Below are positions 23,837 through 32,794 of a stretch of 64,000 bases of DNA, in pieces. Made by a program: the position numbers and the translations under genes. The notes beneath the pieces are model-generated. The model did no database searches. It was given only the letters and a program-made list of their open reading frames with translations, and was not told the origin of the DNA. Origin of the DNA: Pseudoalteromonas caenipelagi (lineage in GTDB: Bacteria > Pseudomonadota > Gammaproteobacteria > Enterobacterales > Alteromonadaceae); assembly GCF_013140855.1 (NCBI RefSeq), contig NZ_JABBPG010000002.1:434001-498000 (forward strand). Direction: 5' to 3'. The stretch's first letter is position 1. Each line of letters begins with the position of its first letter.

Positions 23837-24265
23837 GTGACTACTTATCCAAACCACCGGAAGTACTTGAAGTTCGCTTTGGCAGCTCGGCAGTCAATTG
23901 ATCAAAGCTTTTCTGAAGACGACGTTGAAGCTCTGAGTCTTGAGTTAGCAGGCTGGACTTTGAGTGACTTTCGCGCATGGCGCACTGACAACAGTCACGA
24001 GGTAGATGCATTTCTAGAGGTGGTGAGTTCTGCATCTTCCTTATCTGAGCTAACTCATCCGCAGTTAAAAATTCGCTTAGCCGGCTATCATGTTCTGTCT
24101 GAGGCTGTTTCATTGTTGTCTCCGTTAATTGAGTCTTTGGTGTTAGAGGTTGAGGATTCGTATCCTGGTCAAATTCGCTCTTTGAGCGAGGTGTATCAAA
24201 AGTCGCGTGTAACGCTTGATGCCGTGTGGCCATTTGGCACCCCCTGTCCGTTTCAATTTAAATAG
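23837..24265 (+). CDS. Possible rightward gene inside the early region
   Basis: GTG 23837 with AAAAGG at 23824-23829 opens a 142-aa frame with amphipathic helices (FRAWRTDNSHEVDAFLEVVS and AVSLLSPLIESLVLEVEDS) and protein-like composition. It faces against all its neighbours and lies opposite another possible gene (23841-24113, minus). Only one of the two is likely real. The rightward reading looks more like a folded protein; the leftward one fits operon direction. No family is recognised. Confidence 0.45.
   Translation: MTTYPNHRKYLKFALAARQSIDQSFSEDDVEALSLELAGWTLSDFRAWRTDNSHEVDAFLEVVSSASSLSELTHPQLKIRLAGYHVLSEAVSLLSPLIESLVLEVEDSYPGQIRSLSEVYQKSRVTLDAVWPFGTPCPFQFK
23841..24113 (-). CDS. Possible small Cys-containing early gene (alternative to rightward frame)
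   Basis: From ATG 24113, with GGAGA at the right distance, 90 codons run leftward in line with the surrounding operon. The product is hydrophilic with a DCCQCAMRESHS cluster that could bind a metal. It lies on the opposite strand of the 23837-24265 frame. The ribosome site and orientation favour it; the composition is less convincing. Confidence 0.35.
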   Translation of the reverse strand: MKQPQTEHDSRLSEFLTADELAQIRKMQNSPPLEMHLPRDCCQCAMRESHSKSSLLTQDSELQRRLQKSFDQLTAELPKRTSSTSGGLDK

Positions 24266-25499
24266 TTGGTTTGTTTAGAACTGTTGCGAAGATGGAATTG
24301 ACCATAAGCCTGTCCACCTTCTTGCTTGGGTTTTTACGTATATGGGTAAGTAAGTGAGGTAATAGCCCTTCAACGAGCATGCGGGCGTTACCTTCCACGC
24401 GCTTATGTAGCCATTGCCACCATTTGTCGCTGTCTTCGGCAATGGGTAAGGTATTTTGTGTTAACTCACAGAACAGGGTTTTAATGTCAGTGACAGGCAA
24501 TTCACCAACTGTGCTAGGCCAAAAGCATACGCGGCTTGAAATCAGTTCGTAGCGCTCTTCGCTTTGTAGCTTGTCAATCAGTCTTATGTTGCCAACTAGC
24601 ACAACACCAACAAATGCTCTGTCTGAGATGGTCCGCAGTGGGTCAAGGGCGTTGGGGCGACATTTGTCGGCCTCATCTAAAATAATCAAACGCTCAGAGT
24701 CTTTAAGTGCGGTAATGATCTTTTTGAGGCGAACTGAATTTGAGCCAGTTTTAGGTATACCTAATTGTTTCGCGAGTTCTTCAAGTATTTGAGTTGACGA
24801 TGTTTCTTCGTCTCCTTCAATTGACAAAACATCGTTGTGATCTTCACGGTATCTCTCAATGCCTTTGCTCTTACCAATCCCAGCTTGGCCCGCAAAAACA
24901 GCAATACGGCGGCGGTCACGTGCTTGCTCACAGGCCATTCTGATCAGGTTAGGTACACTGGTTTGAACAAATGGCACTTCACCATAACGTATTGTTATTG
25001 GTTTCTTTTCAGAGGTTTGTTTAGGCTCTTCAGTTTGTTCATCTAGCCCAGCAGGCTCCAGCATTGCCCATACTTCGTGTAAATATTTACTTGGGTTGGC
25101 AGCGTACTTGCCGTTTAACAATTGGCTGATCATGCCTGGGCTTTTGCGCAAACGACTCGACAACGTACTGCTTGTAACACCTTGGCCGCTAAACTCTTTG
25201 TCTTGCATGCGCTTTTTAATACGCGCTAGTACCAGTTTGTCGTCCTCTGAGTATGTATTGCTGATAGCTGAATCAGTACCAAAGTTTTCGGCGTCAAAGT
25301 CGCCAAAAAAATGCTGCCAAAGTTTATCCAACACCTTTTTAGGGTTGATGGGGCTTTCGCCTTTTAAAATGGTGTTTACTTGGTCTAGTGGCCAACCCAA
25401 GCAGTATTCCGTTGGGTTAATGTCGAACAGTTCAATCTCGGCGTTTAAAATTGCTACCTGCTTTTGCTGTAGCTCGTTGTAGTGTGGTGTAAATTTCAT
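24258..25499 (-). CDS. MuB-like ATP-dependent target DNA activator
   Basis: The 413-aa AAA+ ATPase has an N-terminal helix-turn-helix region (residues about 100-150, including SSTLSSRLRKSPGMISQLLNG) and Walker A GQAGIGKSKG near residue 206. Walker B is RLIILDEADKC. In Mu, MuB coats target DNA, keeps transposition away from the phage itself and activates MuA. The protein is longer than Mu B (312 aa) because of its N-terminal part. Its ATG follows the transposase stop immediately, the canonical A-B order. Confidence 0.88.
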   Translation of the reverse strand: MKFTPHYNELQQKQVAILNAEIELFDINPTEYCLGWPLDQVNTILKGESPINPKKVLDKLWQHFFGDFDAENFGTDSAISNTYSEDDKLVLARIKKRMQDKEFSGQGVTSSTLSSRLRKSPGMISQLLNGKYAANPSKYLHEVWAMLEPAGLDEQTEEPKQTSEKKPITIRYGEVPFVQTSVPNLIRMACEQARDRRRIAVFAGQAGIGKSKGIERYREDHNDVLSIEGDEETSSTQILEELAKQLGIPKTGSNSVRLKKIITALKDSERLIILDEADKCRPNALDPLRTISDRAFVGVVLVGNIRLIDKLQSEERYELISSRVCFWPSTVGELPVTDIKTLFCELTQNTLPIAEDSDKWWQWLHKRVEGNARMLVEGLLPHLLTHIRKNPSKKVDRLMVNSIFATVLNKPTI

Positions 25500-27137
25500 T
25501 TATTCGTCCTCCAAAACAAATACTGGCTCTTGTTGGTAGTCGTCTAGGTCAACTGAAAAGTCGTTTATGTCTATGTCGTAGGTTTGTGGTTGTTTTTGGG
25601 TAAGCACGTTGGTGTCTGCAGCCAGTGCTTGCACAGCCTCAACATCAACAATGCGAGACTCAGCCGCTTGTGCTTCAATTTCGCGTTGGTGTTTAGCCAA
25701 GCGTTTAAGGCGGTTTTGGGTGCGCTCTTGCAAGCGTTGTTCAATGCGTGACTCAGGTATTGCCGACACTTTGGTTTTAAGCCGTGCAGTCAATAAGTAC
25801 TCGCCCGTAGGCTCGTATAGTTTTATGGCCTTATCGCTTTTCATGCTGTAGCCAGCAATTAGCTCTTGGCCGTTGAACTGGTGTAAAAAGTCGGCTGTGT
25901 AAGTACGCTTGTGCAGAACCACTTGACCACGACGCACGTTAACTTTGGCTTTGGTTAGGTAGTCAAACTCTAGTGATATGGGCTTGTCTTGAACAAAGTT
26001 TTCATCCCACACTTGGTTGCGGGTTTTGCCCTTTTCTTCTGGGTGCTCGCTGTTGTGGTAATCTTCTAAAAATGCTTCGAACTCTTCAATCCACTCGTCG
26101 AGCGTGGGGAGTTTACGTTTGCCCTGCTCTACCTCTTTTAGTACTAGTTGCTTGTAGCGCTCGTCGTGACCACGGCCGCAAAACGTGTCAAAACGTTTGC
26201 CTACGTGCTCTTCCATGTGTTTAAAAAATCGCTCTATCCATTTAGCACGAGCATTACCTGGTATGGCAAAAATAGGTTCTATGTCTAGCTGTGTGTATAC
26301 ACCACAGCATTGGTCGGTCATCATGTGAGATTTATAACCTGACCCGTTATCAACGTATAACATGGCTGGGCAGTGGTTAAACTTGATAAGCGAGTCAGTA
26401 AGCGCACGTAATGTAGCAAGGGAGTTTTCTGCCTCGCTTAAGTCCCATCCTACAATCTTGCGGCTACGCACATCTTGAAATGCTGTTAGTTCATATCTCA
26501 CAGCTTTACCCGTTACAAAGTGCGCTAAATACACATCAATGCAATGGCCATCGGCGTTATACAAAAAGCCGGCTGGTATGGTTTCAGTGGTGCGCAGCTT
26601 AAAATCTTTGTGTTTTTCACGGTATAGCTTTGCGCCCATGCGGTATGGGCTTTGTGGGCCTAGTTCGTGGGGCATCGTTTTTATAAAACGGCGAACTTGA
26701 TAGTCTTGCGCGTTAAACCCCTCATCGCGTAAATCTTTAGCAACTAACGCAAACGACGGTGAATTAGGTGTGTGATACAGCGCTAATGCTCGTGCCGCCC
26801 AGACAGGCGCTTGTGCAACACGACCTTTATGATTAGGTAGTAACCCCTCAATACCCTGCTTTTTATAACTGTTGCACCAGTTGTAGGCAGTAGCACGAGA
26901 CGGAAACTTACCAATAGTGGTTATGGCTTGGCTTAAGGCGGGTGACATAGCACCGGTATCAAGCATTTTTTGAAGTTGGGCCAATGCGACGTCTATAGAG
27001 TCGCTGCTTGTTAGAAGCTGTTTAACAATGGTTGCGCGTAAGTTGGCAATTTTACGGGCCTTTTCCCCTGCGCTTTGCCATTGGGTTTTTTGTTCAATAA
27101 CAGTGAGGTTATTAAACTTAATAACGGCTGGGTGCAT
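25500..27137 (-). CDS. MuA-like DDE transposase
   Basis: The 545-aa transposase has an N-terminal winged-helix and helix-turn-helix part (FPSRATAYNWCNSYKKQGIEGL) and an integrase-type catalytic core. The first Asp lies in LYNADGHCIDVYLA, the second in AMLYVDNGSGYKS and the Glu some 35 residues on. A Mu-type C-terminal beta-barrel domain follows (YTADFLHQFNGQELIAGYS). It carries out strand transfer of the prophage ends. It is shorter than Mu A (663 aa) mainly at the N terminus, where the enhancer-binding domain lies in Mu. Its start overlaps the DUF3102 stop as TAATG. Confidence 0.93.
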   Translation of the reverse strand: MHPAVIKFNNLTVIEQKTQWQSAGEKARKIANLRATIVKQLLTSSDSIDVALAQLQKMLDTGAMSPALSQAITTIGKFPSRATAYNWCNSYKKQGIEGLLPNHKGRVAQAPVWAARALALYHTPNSPSFALVAKDLRDEGFNAQDYQVRRFIKTMPHELGPQSPYRMGAKLYREKHKDFKLRTTETIPAGFLYNADGHCIDVYLAHFVTGKAVRYELTAFQDVRSRKIVGWDLSEAENSLATLRALTDSLIKFNHCPAMLYVDNGSGYKSHMMTDQCCGVYTQLDIEPIFAIPGNARAKWIERFFKHMEEHVGKRFDTFCGRGHDERYKQLVLKEVEQGKRKLPTLDEWIEEFEAFLEDYHNSEHPEEKGKTRNQVWDENFVQDKPISLEFDYLTKAKVNVRRGQVVLHKRTYTADFLHQFNGQELIAGYSMKSDKAIKLYEPTGEYLLTARLKTKVSAIPESRIEQRLQERTQNRLKRLAKHQREIEAQAAESRIVDVEAVQALAADTNVLTQKQPQTYDIDINDFSVDLDDYQQEPVFVLEDE

Positions 27138-28042
27138 TACTTATCCCCCTTGTTTAAATCGAGTTTAAAGCTTTCTAAAAGGCGCTCGCGCTCAGTATCA
27201 ACGTACTGCCATTCGGCATCGTCAAACTGAGGTAGGTTGTCTATGCCTTGTACATGTTCGCCAAATTCCATATGTATTTGGCTGAGCATGGTGCCAATTT
27301 GGCTGTAGATGCTGGCGTATGTGTGGTGGACTACTTGCGCTGCACTAATGCGGTCTGTTAAATCAAGTGATCGCAGCTCGCATAGTTGCCTAACCCCAGC
27401 TTGGGCTTGTTGAAGTGCTTCATTGAGTAATTCGGTATGTACAACCGCGTCTTTGCGTATCTCGCTAATAAAAATCGGCAAGTCAAAACGCGTTGTAGGT
27501 GCCTTGCGTAAGCGCTCGTTTTCAAGCTCGTTGATGGTTGTAGCAAGGGTGTCTTCTAGCTCAGTCTTTTTCTCGATAAGCTCGGCTACTTGTTTGCGGA
27601 TGTCCTTACTCGCGGTTTCCGCTAATACTTCGTAGTCTTCATCGTCTAACTCTTTAAGTGTTTCAATAGATACTTTTGTGAGTTCAGTTAGTTGCTTTTG
27701 TGACATGTTCAAAAGCGACACCGTGTCGCTTTTGCTCTTTGGTAACTTCATGAGCATTTTAGAAACAGCCATTGCGCGTTGTGCAGTACGCTTGTGAATA
27801 CCCCTTTCTTTTAACAGCTCATTAAATTGACCGTGTCCAACTTGGGCTTTAACATTTATAAGAACAAGCCCCATTTCCGCGGCATCACTAAATTGACGAT
27901 TGGCCAAAAAAGTGACCCTATCCATACAACCGTCTATAGATTCCGGCATAACAACATGTAACGTGCCTGCATATTTTTTGATTTGGTGCATGACCTCTTC
28001 AGCCGACTCATCACCAACCATGGCAACTAGCTCTTTACTCAT
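27137..28042 (-). CDS. DUF3102 family phage protein
   Basis: ATG 28042 gives a 301-aa product with the DUF3102 region in its first 150 residues (FSDAAEMGLVLINVKAQVGH followed by GQFNELLKE) and a long helical second half with coiled coil (KDIRKQVAELIEKKTELED). Such proteins occur with transposase or plasmid replication genes and resemble ParB-like DNA-binding adaptors. It directly precedes the transposase gene with a stop-start overlap, so it is an early protein, possibly helping to organise phage DNA. Confidence 0.75.
   Translation of the reverse strand: MSKELVAMVGDESAEEVMHQIKKYAGTLHVVMPESIDGCMDRVTFLANRQFSDAAEMGLVLINVKAQVGHGQFNELLKERGIHKRTAQRAMAVSKMLMKLPKSKSDTVSLLNMSQKQLTELTKVSIETLKELDDEDYEVLAETASKDIRKQVAELIEKKTELEDTLATTINELENERLRKAPTTRFDLPIFISEIRKDAVVHTELLNEALQQAQAGVRQLCELRSLDLTDRISAAQVVHHTYASIYSQIGTMLSQIHMEFGEHVQGIDNLPQFDDAEWQYVDTERERLLESFKLDLNKGDK
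27153..27179. repeat. Short TTTAAA pair in the DUF3102 gene end
   Basis: TTTAAA at 27153 and 27164 (11 bp apart) and a degenerate TCTAAA at 27174 lie within the coding end of the DUF3102 gene. It may be a weak member of the array family. Confidence 0.35.
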
Positions 28043-28099
28043 AGCAAACCCCAAATTTTAGATAGATCTTGGTCTTTGATGGTCATGGTTAAGCCTTGA

Positions 28100-28522
28100 T
28101 TATTGGTCGTTCGGTAAGGTTATTGAATTAAGAATTTCTTGCTGAGACTTTTCGATTTGCTGTTTCTGCATTTCCATTTCAGCATGTTTTTGCAGTAGCT
28201 GAGCTCGCTGATCAAATGCGCTGTACATCAAAGGTTCGAGCAGTACATTGATTGGCTCAATGCTTCTTAATGCCCATAACAAAGCTGGCACCATATGAGC
28301 AGGTAAATATATTTCAGTTGCGGGCGATAAATATTTATTTAGCTTTGCTTCTGTAATGATTGTTTCATCAACTTTTAGCGCCCTATTCATCCTATCAGCA
28401 ATACCTTGGCGTGTTAGACCACTAGTTCTCGCTGCGGAATTTACAGCGTGTAAAAACTGATGATAAATCTCACAATTCGGAGCTGAATCAGCGTTAAATA
28501 TCGTTTCTTTGGTAATTTGCAT
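28100..28522 (-). CDS. Early phage regulator-like protein, unknown
   Basis: The 140-aa product has a helix-turn-helix-like stretch near residues 30-60 (SGLTRQGIADRMNRALKV) and a Gln/Glu-rich coiled tail (QKHAEMEMQKQQIEKSQQE). It sits between the Ner-like gene and the transposition genes, where Mu-like phages carry small DNA-binding proteins. It could help control lysis-lysogeny or transposition, but no family is named. Confidence 0.55.
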   Translation of the reverse strand: MQITKETIFNADSAPNCEIYHQFLHAVNSAARTSGLTRQGIADRMNRALKVDETIITEAKLNKYLSPATEIYLPAHMVPALLWALRSIEPINVLLEPLMYSAFDQRAQLLQKHAEMEMQKQQIEKSQQEILNSITLPNDQ

Positions 28523-28558
28523 GGTAGATGTTCCTTATAATTTAACCTTGTCTAAGAA

Positions 28559-28879
28559 TTAAGACTGCGCGACGCTAATAGGTGGAATGGGCGTACCTGT
28601 TTTTAATGAATTTGCAATTTGTAGTACTCGCTTCTCTCTCTGTTTTTTACTTTCCTCAGAGTATGAGTCACCGAATACTTGATTAAGGGGCCGTCCGATA
28701 CATTGCGCTATGGCCTTGGCAACTCTTTTGGACTTTGCTTTACCACTAGCTATTTGATATGCATGAGATCTAGTAACACCGATAGCCTCAGCGATCTCTG
28801 AGAGGTAAATATCTTTTTTCCTTAAGAGGTCTTTAATTTCTGTGTAACTTAATTTTGTGGGTTTAGTGTCTGGTTTCAT
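28559..28879 (-). CDS. Ner/Cro-like helix-turn-helix repressor
   Basis: The 106-aa product has one XRE-type helix-turn-helix (KKDIYLSEIAEAIGVTRSHA followed by YQIASGKAKSKRVAKAIA), as in the Ner proteins that turn down early transcription in Mu-like phages. It is the first leftward gene, divergent from the repressor gene across a 149-bp control region full of TATGT-type repeats. Its length is a little above Mu Ner (75 aa) because of a C-terminal tail. Confidence 0.75.
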   Translation of the reverse strand: MKPDTKPTKLSYTEIKDLLRKKDIYLSEIAEAIGVTRSHAYQIASGKAKSKRVAKAIAQCIGRPLNQVFGDSYSEESKKQREKRVLQIANSLKTGTPIPPISVAQS

Positions 28880-29028
28880 GTAAAGTCACCTGTATATGTC
28901 TATTGGGTATGTGTCGTTTCGTACACATATGTTGTTATTTAATCTAGATGTAGTTATATGTATATGTCAATAGTTATTTTGCATTCATATAACAATGCAT
29001 CCATATATATATGTAGTTGATTAATTTT
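28880..29028. promoter_or_regulatory. Divergent early/repressor operator region
   Basis: Between the Ner-like and repressor genes the DNA is very A+T-rich and carries TATATGT/ACATATA words at 28893, 28910, 28925 and 28953-28962. They include the inverted pair TATGTGT (28911) and ACACATA around 28923. This matches the operator clusters for Ner and c repressor in Mu-like phages. Exact operators cannot be fixed by eye. Confidence 0.6.
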
Positions 29029-29529
29029 ATGGTAGCTGATAACTTATTAAGTGAAGGTGTCGATGTTGACCTTGTTATTGAGCGTTTGAGCAATAGGCTC
29101 AATGTGAAAAGCGATAGAGCGTTATCTAAGGAAATGGGGTTATCTTTGAGTGCTGTTAATCAAGCAAGAAAGAGAGGCTCACTCCCTTGGGAAGGCTTAA
29201 TCGGTTTATGTAAAGCCAAAGGGATATCGCTCGATTGGTTATTTGACATTAACCCTTCAGACAATAAAAAACATAATTTAGGGCCTACACCGGAATTAAT
29301 ACACTCAAAAGTAAACGTGGATAAAGAATTGATTCGAGCTGAGTTGATATCCGTATCTACATTTGTTGATGAGGTTATGGATCAGGTGTTGGAAAAAGAT
29401 ATGCCAGCTTCTAGAGTGCTAGAAATAAGAAAATCACTTGCACCAATACTCGTCGATGCTGCTATAGAGTACGACATGGACAAAGCTATTGTTGCAGCTG
29501 TTGCACGGAGTACATTGAAGCTGGTTTGA
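29029..29529 (+). CDS. Phage immunity repressor (c-type, CI_repr N-terminal domain)
   Basis: The 166-aa product has an N-terminal helix-turn-helix of the phage CI-repressor type (LSKEMGLSLSAVNQARKRGS followed by LPWEGLIGLCKAKGISLDWL) and a helical C-terminal part probably used for oligomers. No LexA-like peptidase signature is seen, so induction would not use classical self-cleavage. It is the first rightward gene and would keep the leftward early operon silent. ATG 29029 is preferred to TTG 29017; neither has a clear ribosome site, so translation may be weak or leaderless. Confidence 0.8.
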   Translation: MVADNLLSEGVDVDLVIERLSNRLNVKSDRALSKEMGLSLSAVNQARKRGSLPWEGLIGLCKAKGISLDWLFDINPSDNKKHNLGPTPELIHSKVNVDKELIRAELISVSTFVDEVMDQVLEKDMPASRVLEIRKSLAPILVDAAIEYDMDKAIVAAVARSTLKLV

Positions 29530-29548
29530 TCAAAAACAGGAATAAACC

Positions 29549-30055
29549 ATGACTTTAAAAATGATAAAACTAACAGCCTTATCTATAGGGTTAATGACCC
29601 ATGCAACTTTTGCTCTGGAACCTAAGGAAGATAGGGCTCAAATTCAAAATCTCTACGCGACACTTTTGTTACCAGATGGCAGCTATCTAAATGCTGATAT
29701 CAATTTTGACTGTGGTTCAAAATTCAAGGACACGGGCATAATTATCACAACTGACAGTGGCGCAAACTTTTTAGCAAAAGCATACAGGTCACTTTATGGG
29801 GACAAAGCAGCTGAAGCGGTATTAAATGCTTGGAATACTAAAGCGAATCCTAACGATCCCAGAAAACCAACTATGTTATTAATAAACAACTTCGGAACTG
29901 ACAGTACTTACTCAACTAGCAATAAAAATATTAATAAAAAGTTATCGGTTAATTCAGGATATGTTAATATTAGTGATTTAGAACGTACCAAAGAAATAGA
30001 ATCTGCACCACCTATCATGAAGTTATGTGGCGCTAGGGTACATGAAAATTTTTAG
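29549..30055 (+). CDS. Secreted protein of unknown function (cargo)
   Basis: The 168-aa product has a signal peptide (LTALSIGLMTHATFALEP) and a mature part with Cys at FDCGSKFKDTG and KLCGARVH near the end, which could form a disulphide. The sequence is otherwise Asn/Thr/Asp-rich and unlike any family I know. It follows the repressor gene by 19 bp and has its own AGGA, so it may be expressed during lysogeny together with the sensor gene behind it. Confidence 0.55.
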   Translation: MTLKMIKLTALSIGLMTHATFALEPKEDRAQIQNLYATLLLPDGSYLNADINFDCGSKFKDTGIIITTDSGANFLAKAYRSLYGDKAAEAVLNAWNTKANPNDPRKPTMLLINNFGTDSTYSTSNKNINKKLSVNSGYVNISDLERTKEIESAPPIMKLCGARVHENF

Positions 30056-30066
30056 TATTTAGCTAT

Positions 30067-30099
30067 GGAGGCTGGGGGTAGCCCCCCAGTTGTCAGATG
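30067..30099 (+). promoter_or_regulatory. Shine-Dalgarno separated from AUG by a stable hairpin
   Basis: GGAGG (30067-30071) is followed at once by a hairpin CTGGGGG (30072-30078), loop TAGC, CCCCCAG (30083-30089), then seven bases and ATG 30097. The linear gap is 25 nt, too long for initiation. If the 18-nt hairpin forms, the gap becomes the usual seven. Confidence 0.55.
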
Positions 30100-32760
30100 G
30101 AACGTGTGACTCTTATTATAATATTTTTGTTATTTCTTTGCGCTAAAGCTTTGGCGGCTGAGCCTACAGGCTATAGCTATGGAATCACGCAGGATAACAA
30201 TTCCAATATATACATGGCGACCCAAACTGGCGGTTTTAGGTTTGATGGTACGCACTATATTGAGCTGAACAAGCTATTCGCCCTCCCTCACAACTGGGTA
30301 AAAGATGTTGAGTACGATAAAAGTGATAACACTCTGTTTCTTGCATTAGGTGATGATGGAGTTTATAGAGTTCTGCTCGATAACATGGATTTGCAATTTG
30401 TTTCACCAACTACATGCTGGAGGATTGAACTAACCGAGTTGTTGATAAATTGCCAAAATAGTTCCCAACTTAAAACAATTAAGCGTGATCATAGTTCACT
30501 TGTTACACGTTTAATGAATGATGACGTTGTTGTAAATTCAATTAGTCGTAATTTTATTGATACCAGCGAAGGCTTATTCAGAATTGATGCGTTGAGTAGA
30601 ACTGTTGTAGATAGTAAGCCATCAAAGTATTCGAGAATAGACTCTAGTGATAACGGCTTATTAGTTTGGCGTGATGGTACTTTGTACTACTATGATCCAC
30701 ATGGGAAAGTTAATGTAAAAGAATGGAGTACCTACCCTTCCGCAATTGCTATAGATGGAAACACGGCACTTATCGCTCAAGATGGCAAAGTACTACGCAT
30801 TAGCCTATTTGACTTTGACGTATTAAATGAAAGTATTAGCTCTTCTCGCAAAGTCGTTAAACATATCTTCAAAGATAACTCAAATAACTTATGGTTAGTT
30901 TCTACTAACAGTGTAGAGATTGTAACAAAAGAAAAGAGACATACCCCTGCCCCAGTTCCTTCGGCCTACAACATGAAAGTGGTACATAAAGCTACCGAGT
31001 ACGTAGGGACTGAAAAAGGCGTATTTATTAAAAATAGTAGCAACACGACACTTTTAGGCAACCCAGACGATTACGGTTATGTCATAACAGATCTGGAGTT
31101 GATAGGAGATAGTTTGTTTATTGCTTCTTCAAAAGGCCTTGCGAAATATGACATTTCATCAAACCGTTTCGAGAGCTTATTCAATGGCTATATAATTGTA
31201 CTTAACGAAATTGGTGGCAAACTTTATGTTGGTACCAATGATCATGGTTTGTATATTTATGATGGTGCAAACATTGAGCCTGTTAAAGATCTTAATGCAG
31301 TAATGCAATCAAATGAGGTTGTTGCCATAGAGCTTATAGACAATACGCTGTATGTTGGCACTGGGCAGGGCTTTTATACTAAGACCAGTAACGGTGCTAT
31401 TGAAGCATTTGGTGATAACTTAAGAATCATAACGGGCTTTACGAAAGCCGACTCTGGGGTTTATGTTGCTACATTCGGTCAAGGGCTTTACAGGTTTAAC
31501 AATAGAACCTTAAGTAGGTTAAATACACCACAAAGTATATCTGGTGTTGCGGAACTTAACCAAAAAATTATTTTGGGTACTATCTCAGGCCTCTATATTT
31601 TTGATGGTTCAACGCAAGCGGTTGCTGGGACGGATAAGTTAAATATAACACCTAATTCTTTAGACGTTTTAAACCAAACTGTTACTTTTGGCACTCAGTA
31701 CGGAGTTGATTCTATTCTGTTTAGCTTAACAAAGAGTATGTTAATACCAAGAATTGTAGGTGTAGATGTTGATGGGGAATTTCAAAGTCAATTACCGAAC
31801 GAGCTATATGCAAATAGCCATAACCGTATCTATCTAGCAGCAAATTCATTTGTTGCCCAAACAGAGTTTCAATATAAGCTAGGTGGAGAATGGCAAGAGG
31901 CCAGGCAGGGAACTATTGATTTATTTGTCACTCAACCGAACACATACATACTAGAAGTAAGAGCAAGTCAAGGCGGTGGAACGTGGTCAGAACCAGTCCA
32001 ATTTGATTTGTACATTAAAGGAGAGTGGTATCAAGCTGATTGGTTTTACATCATGCTTATTATGGTAGTTGTTCTAATCTTGTTAGCTGGGTTATTTATG
32101 CTATTGCGTTACCTCAAGTCTAATTTTAATGTACATGAAAAACTTCACAGAATGTATAGCTTCACAAATACACATAACCTATTAGCTATGATGACTAAAG
32201 CGAAAGCTAAATGCTCTAGTCCTGATGTAAACCTGCATGCAGATGGCTTGGTATATATAGATGAAGTTATTGATATGCTGGTGCCGATGGCGCATGGTAA
32301 TGCGGTGTTAGGAAAGCGAACTCTACAACAAGGAGTGGAAGCGTTAAAAGCTTCATTCAAATACGAGGCTCCTAGAAGTGAGTTTGATTTTGTGTGTTCA
32401 ACAGAACAAGGTAAAACACTTCCCGAGCAAGTGCAGATGGATGCTTATGCTGTTATTTATCATTCGGTCAAAAACTCTATTGAACATGGTAAGGCGTCAA
32501 GAATAGAAGTATTTGTTGAACAAGTAAGGGGAACTCTACAGGTTAATATTGTCGATGATGGTATTGGGTGTTCTTGGTTCAAACGTAATTTTAGCTTTGG
32601 ACTAGGTTTTTTCTTAATGCGGCAGGTAGCTCGAAGAAATAACACTAAATTGGTCATTTCTAGCTGCAGGAAAGGAACTAATGTGGGTATGGCATTTGGC
32701 TTAAAAGTAGCGGCAACAAAGCTCATAAACCCAAGTACCAATCGAAATGTCGTAGATTGA
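30097..32760 (+). CDS. Propeller-type sensor with membrane anchor and HATPase domain (lysogenic cargo)
   Basis: The 887-aa protein has a signal peptide (IIIFLLFLCAKALA) and about 500 residues of repeated beta-propeller blades of the two-component-regulator type (for example SNIYMATQTGGFRFDGT, LYVGTNDHGLYIYDG). A Y_Y_Y-like Ig domain precedes one membrane helix (IMLIMVVVLILLAGLFMLL, about residue 650). The cytoplasmic part ends in a GHKL ATPase domain: N box YHSVKNSIEHGKA, G1 VDDGIG, G2 SFGLGFFLM. No clear phospho-accepting His with the usual D/E neighbour is visible, and no response-regulator gene is nearby. It may signal by protein contact or to a host regulator. Confidence 0.78.
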   Translation: MERVTLIIIFLLFLCAKALAAEPTGYSYGITQDNNSNIYMATQTGGFRFDGTHYIELNKLFALPHNWVKDVEYDKSDNTLFLALGDDGVYRVLLDNMDLQFVSPTTCWRIELTELLINCQNSSQLKTIKRDHSSLVTRLMNDDVVVNSISRNFIDTSEGLFRIDALSRTVVDSKPSKYSRIDSSDNGLLVWRDGTLYYYDPHGKVNVKEWSTYPSAIAIDGNTALIAQDGKVLRISLFDFDVLNESISSSRKVVKHIFKDNSNNLWLVSTNSVEIVTKEKRHTPAPVPSAYNMKVVHKATEYVGTEKGVFIKNSSNTTLLGNPDDYGYVITDLELIGDSLFIASSKGLAKYDISSNRFESLFNGYIIVLNEIGGKLYVGTNDHGLYIYDGANIEPVKDLNAVMQSNEVVAIELIDNTLYVGTGQGFYTKTSNGAIEAFGDNLRIITGFTKADSGVYVATFGQGLYRFNNRTLSRLNTPQSISGVAELNQKIILGTISGLYIFDGSTQAVAGTDKLNITPNSLDVLNQTVTFGTQYGVDSILFSLTKSMLIPRIVGVDVDGEFQSQLPNELYANSHNRIYLAANSFVAQTEFQYKLGGEWQEARQGTIDLFVTQPNTYILEVRASQGGGTWSEPVQFDLYIKGEWYQADWFYIMLIMVVVLILLAGLFMLLRYLKSNFNVHEKLHRMYSFTNTHNLLAMMTKAKAKCSSPDVNLHADGLVYIDEVIDMLVPMAHGNAVLGKRTLQQGVEALKASFKYEAPRSEFDFVCSTEQGKTLPEQVQMDAYAVIYHSVKNSIEHGKASRIEVFVEQVRGTLQVNIVDDGIGCSWFKRNFSFGLGFFLMRQVARRNNTKLVISSCRKGTNVGMAFGLKVAATKLINPSTNRNVVD

Positions 32761-32794
32761 ATTGGGTTTTCAGTTCGATACGAGAGGATAGCTA

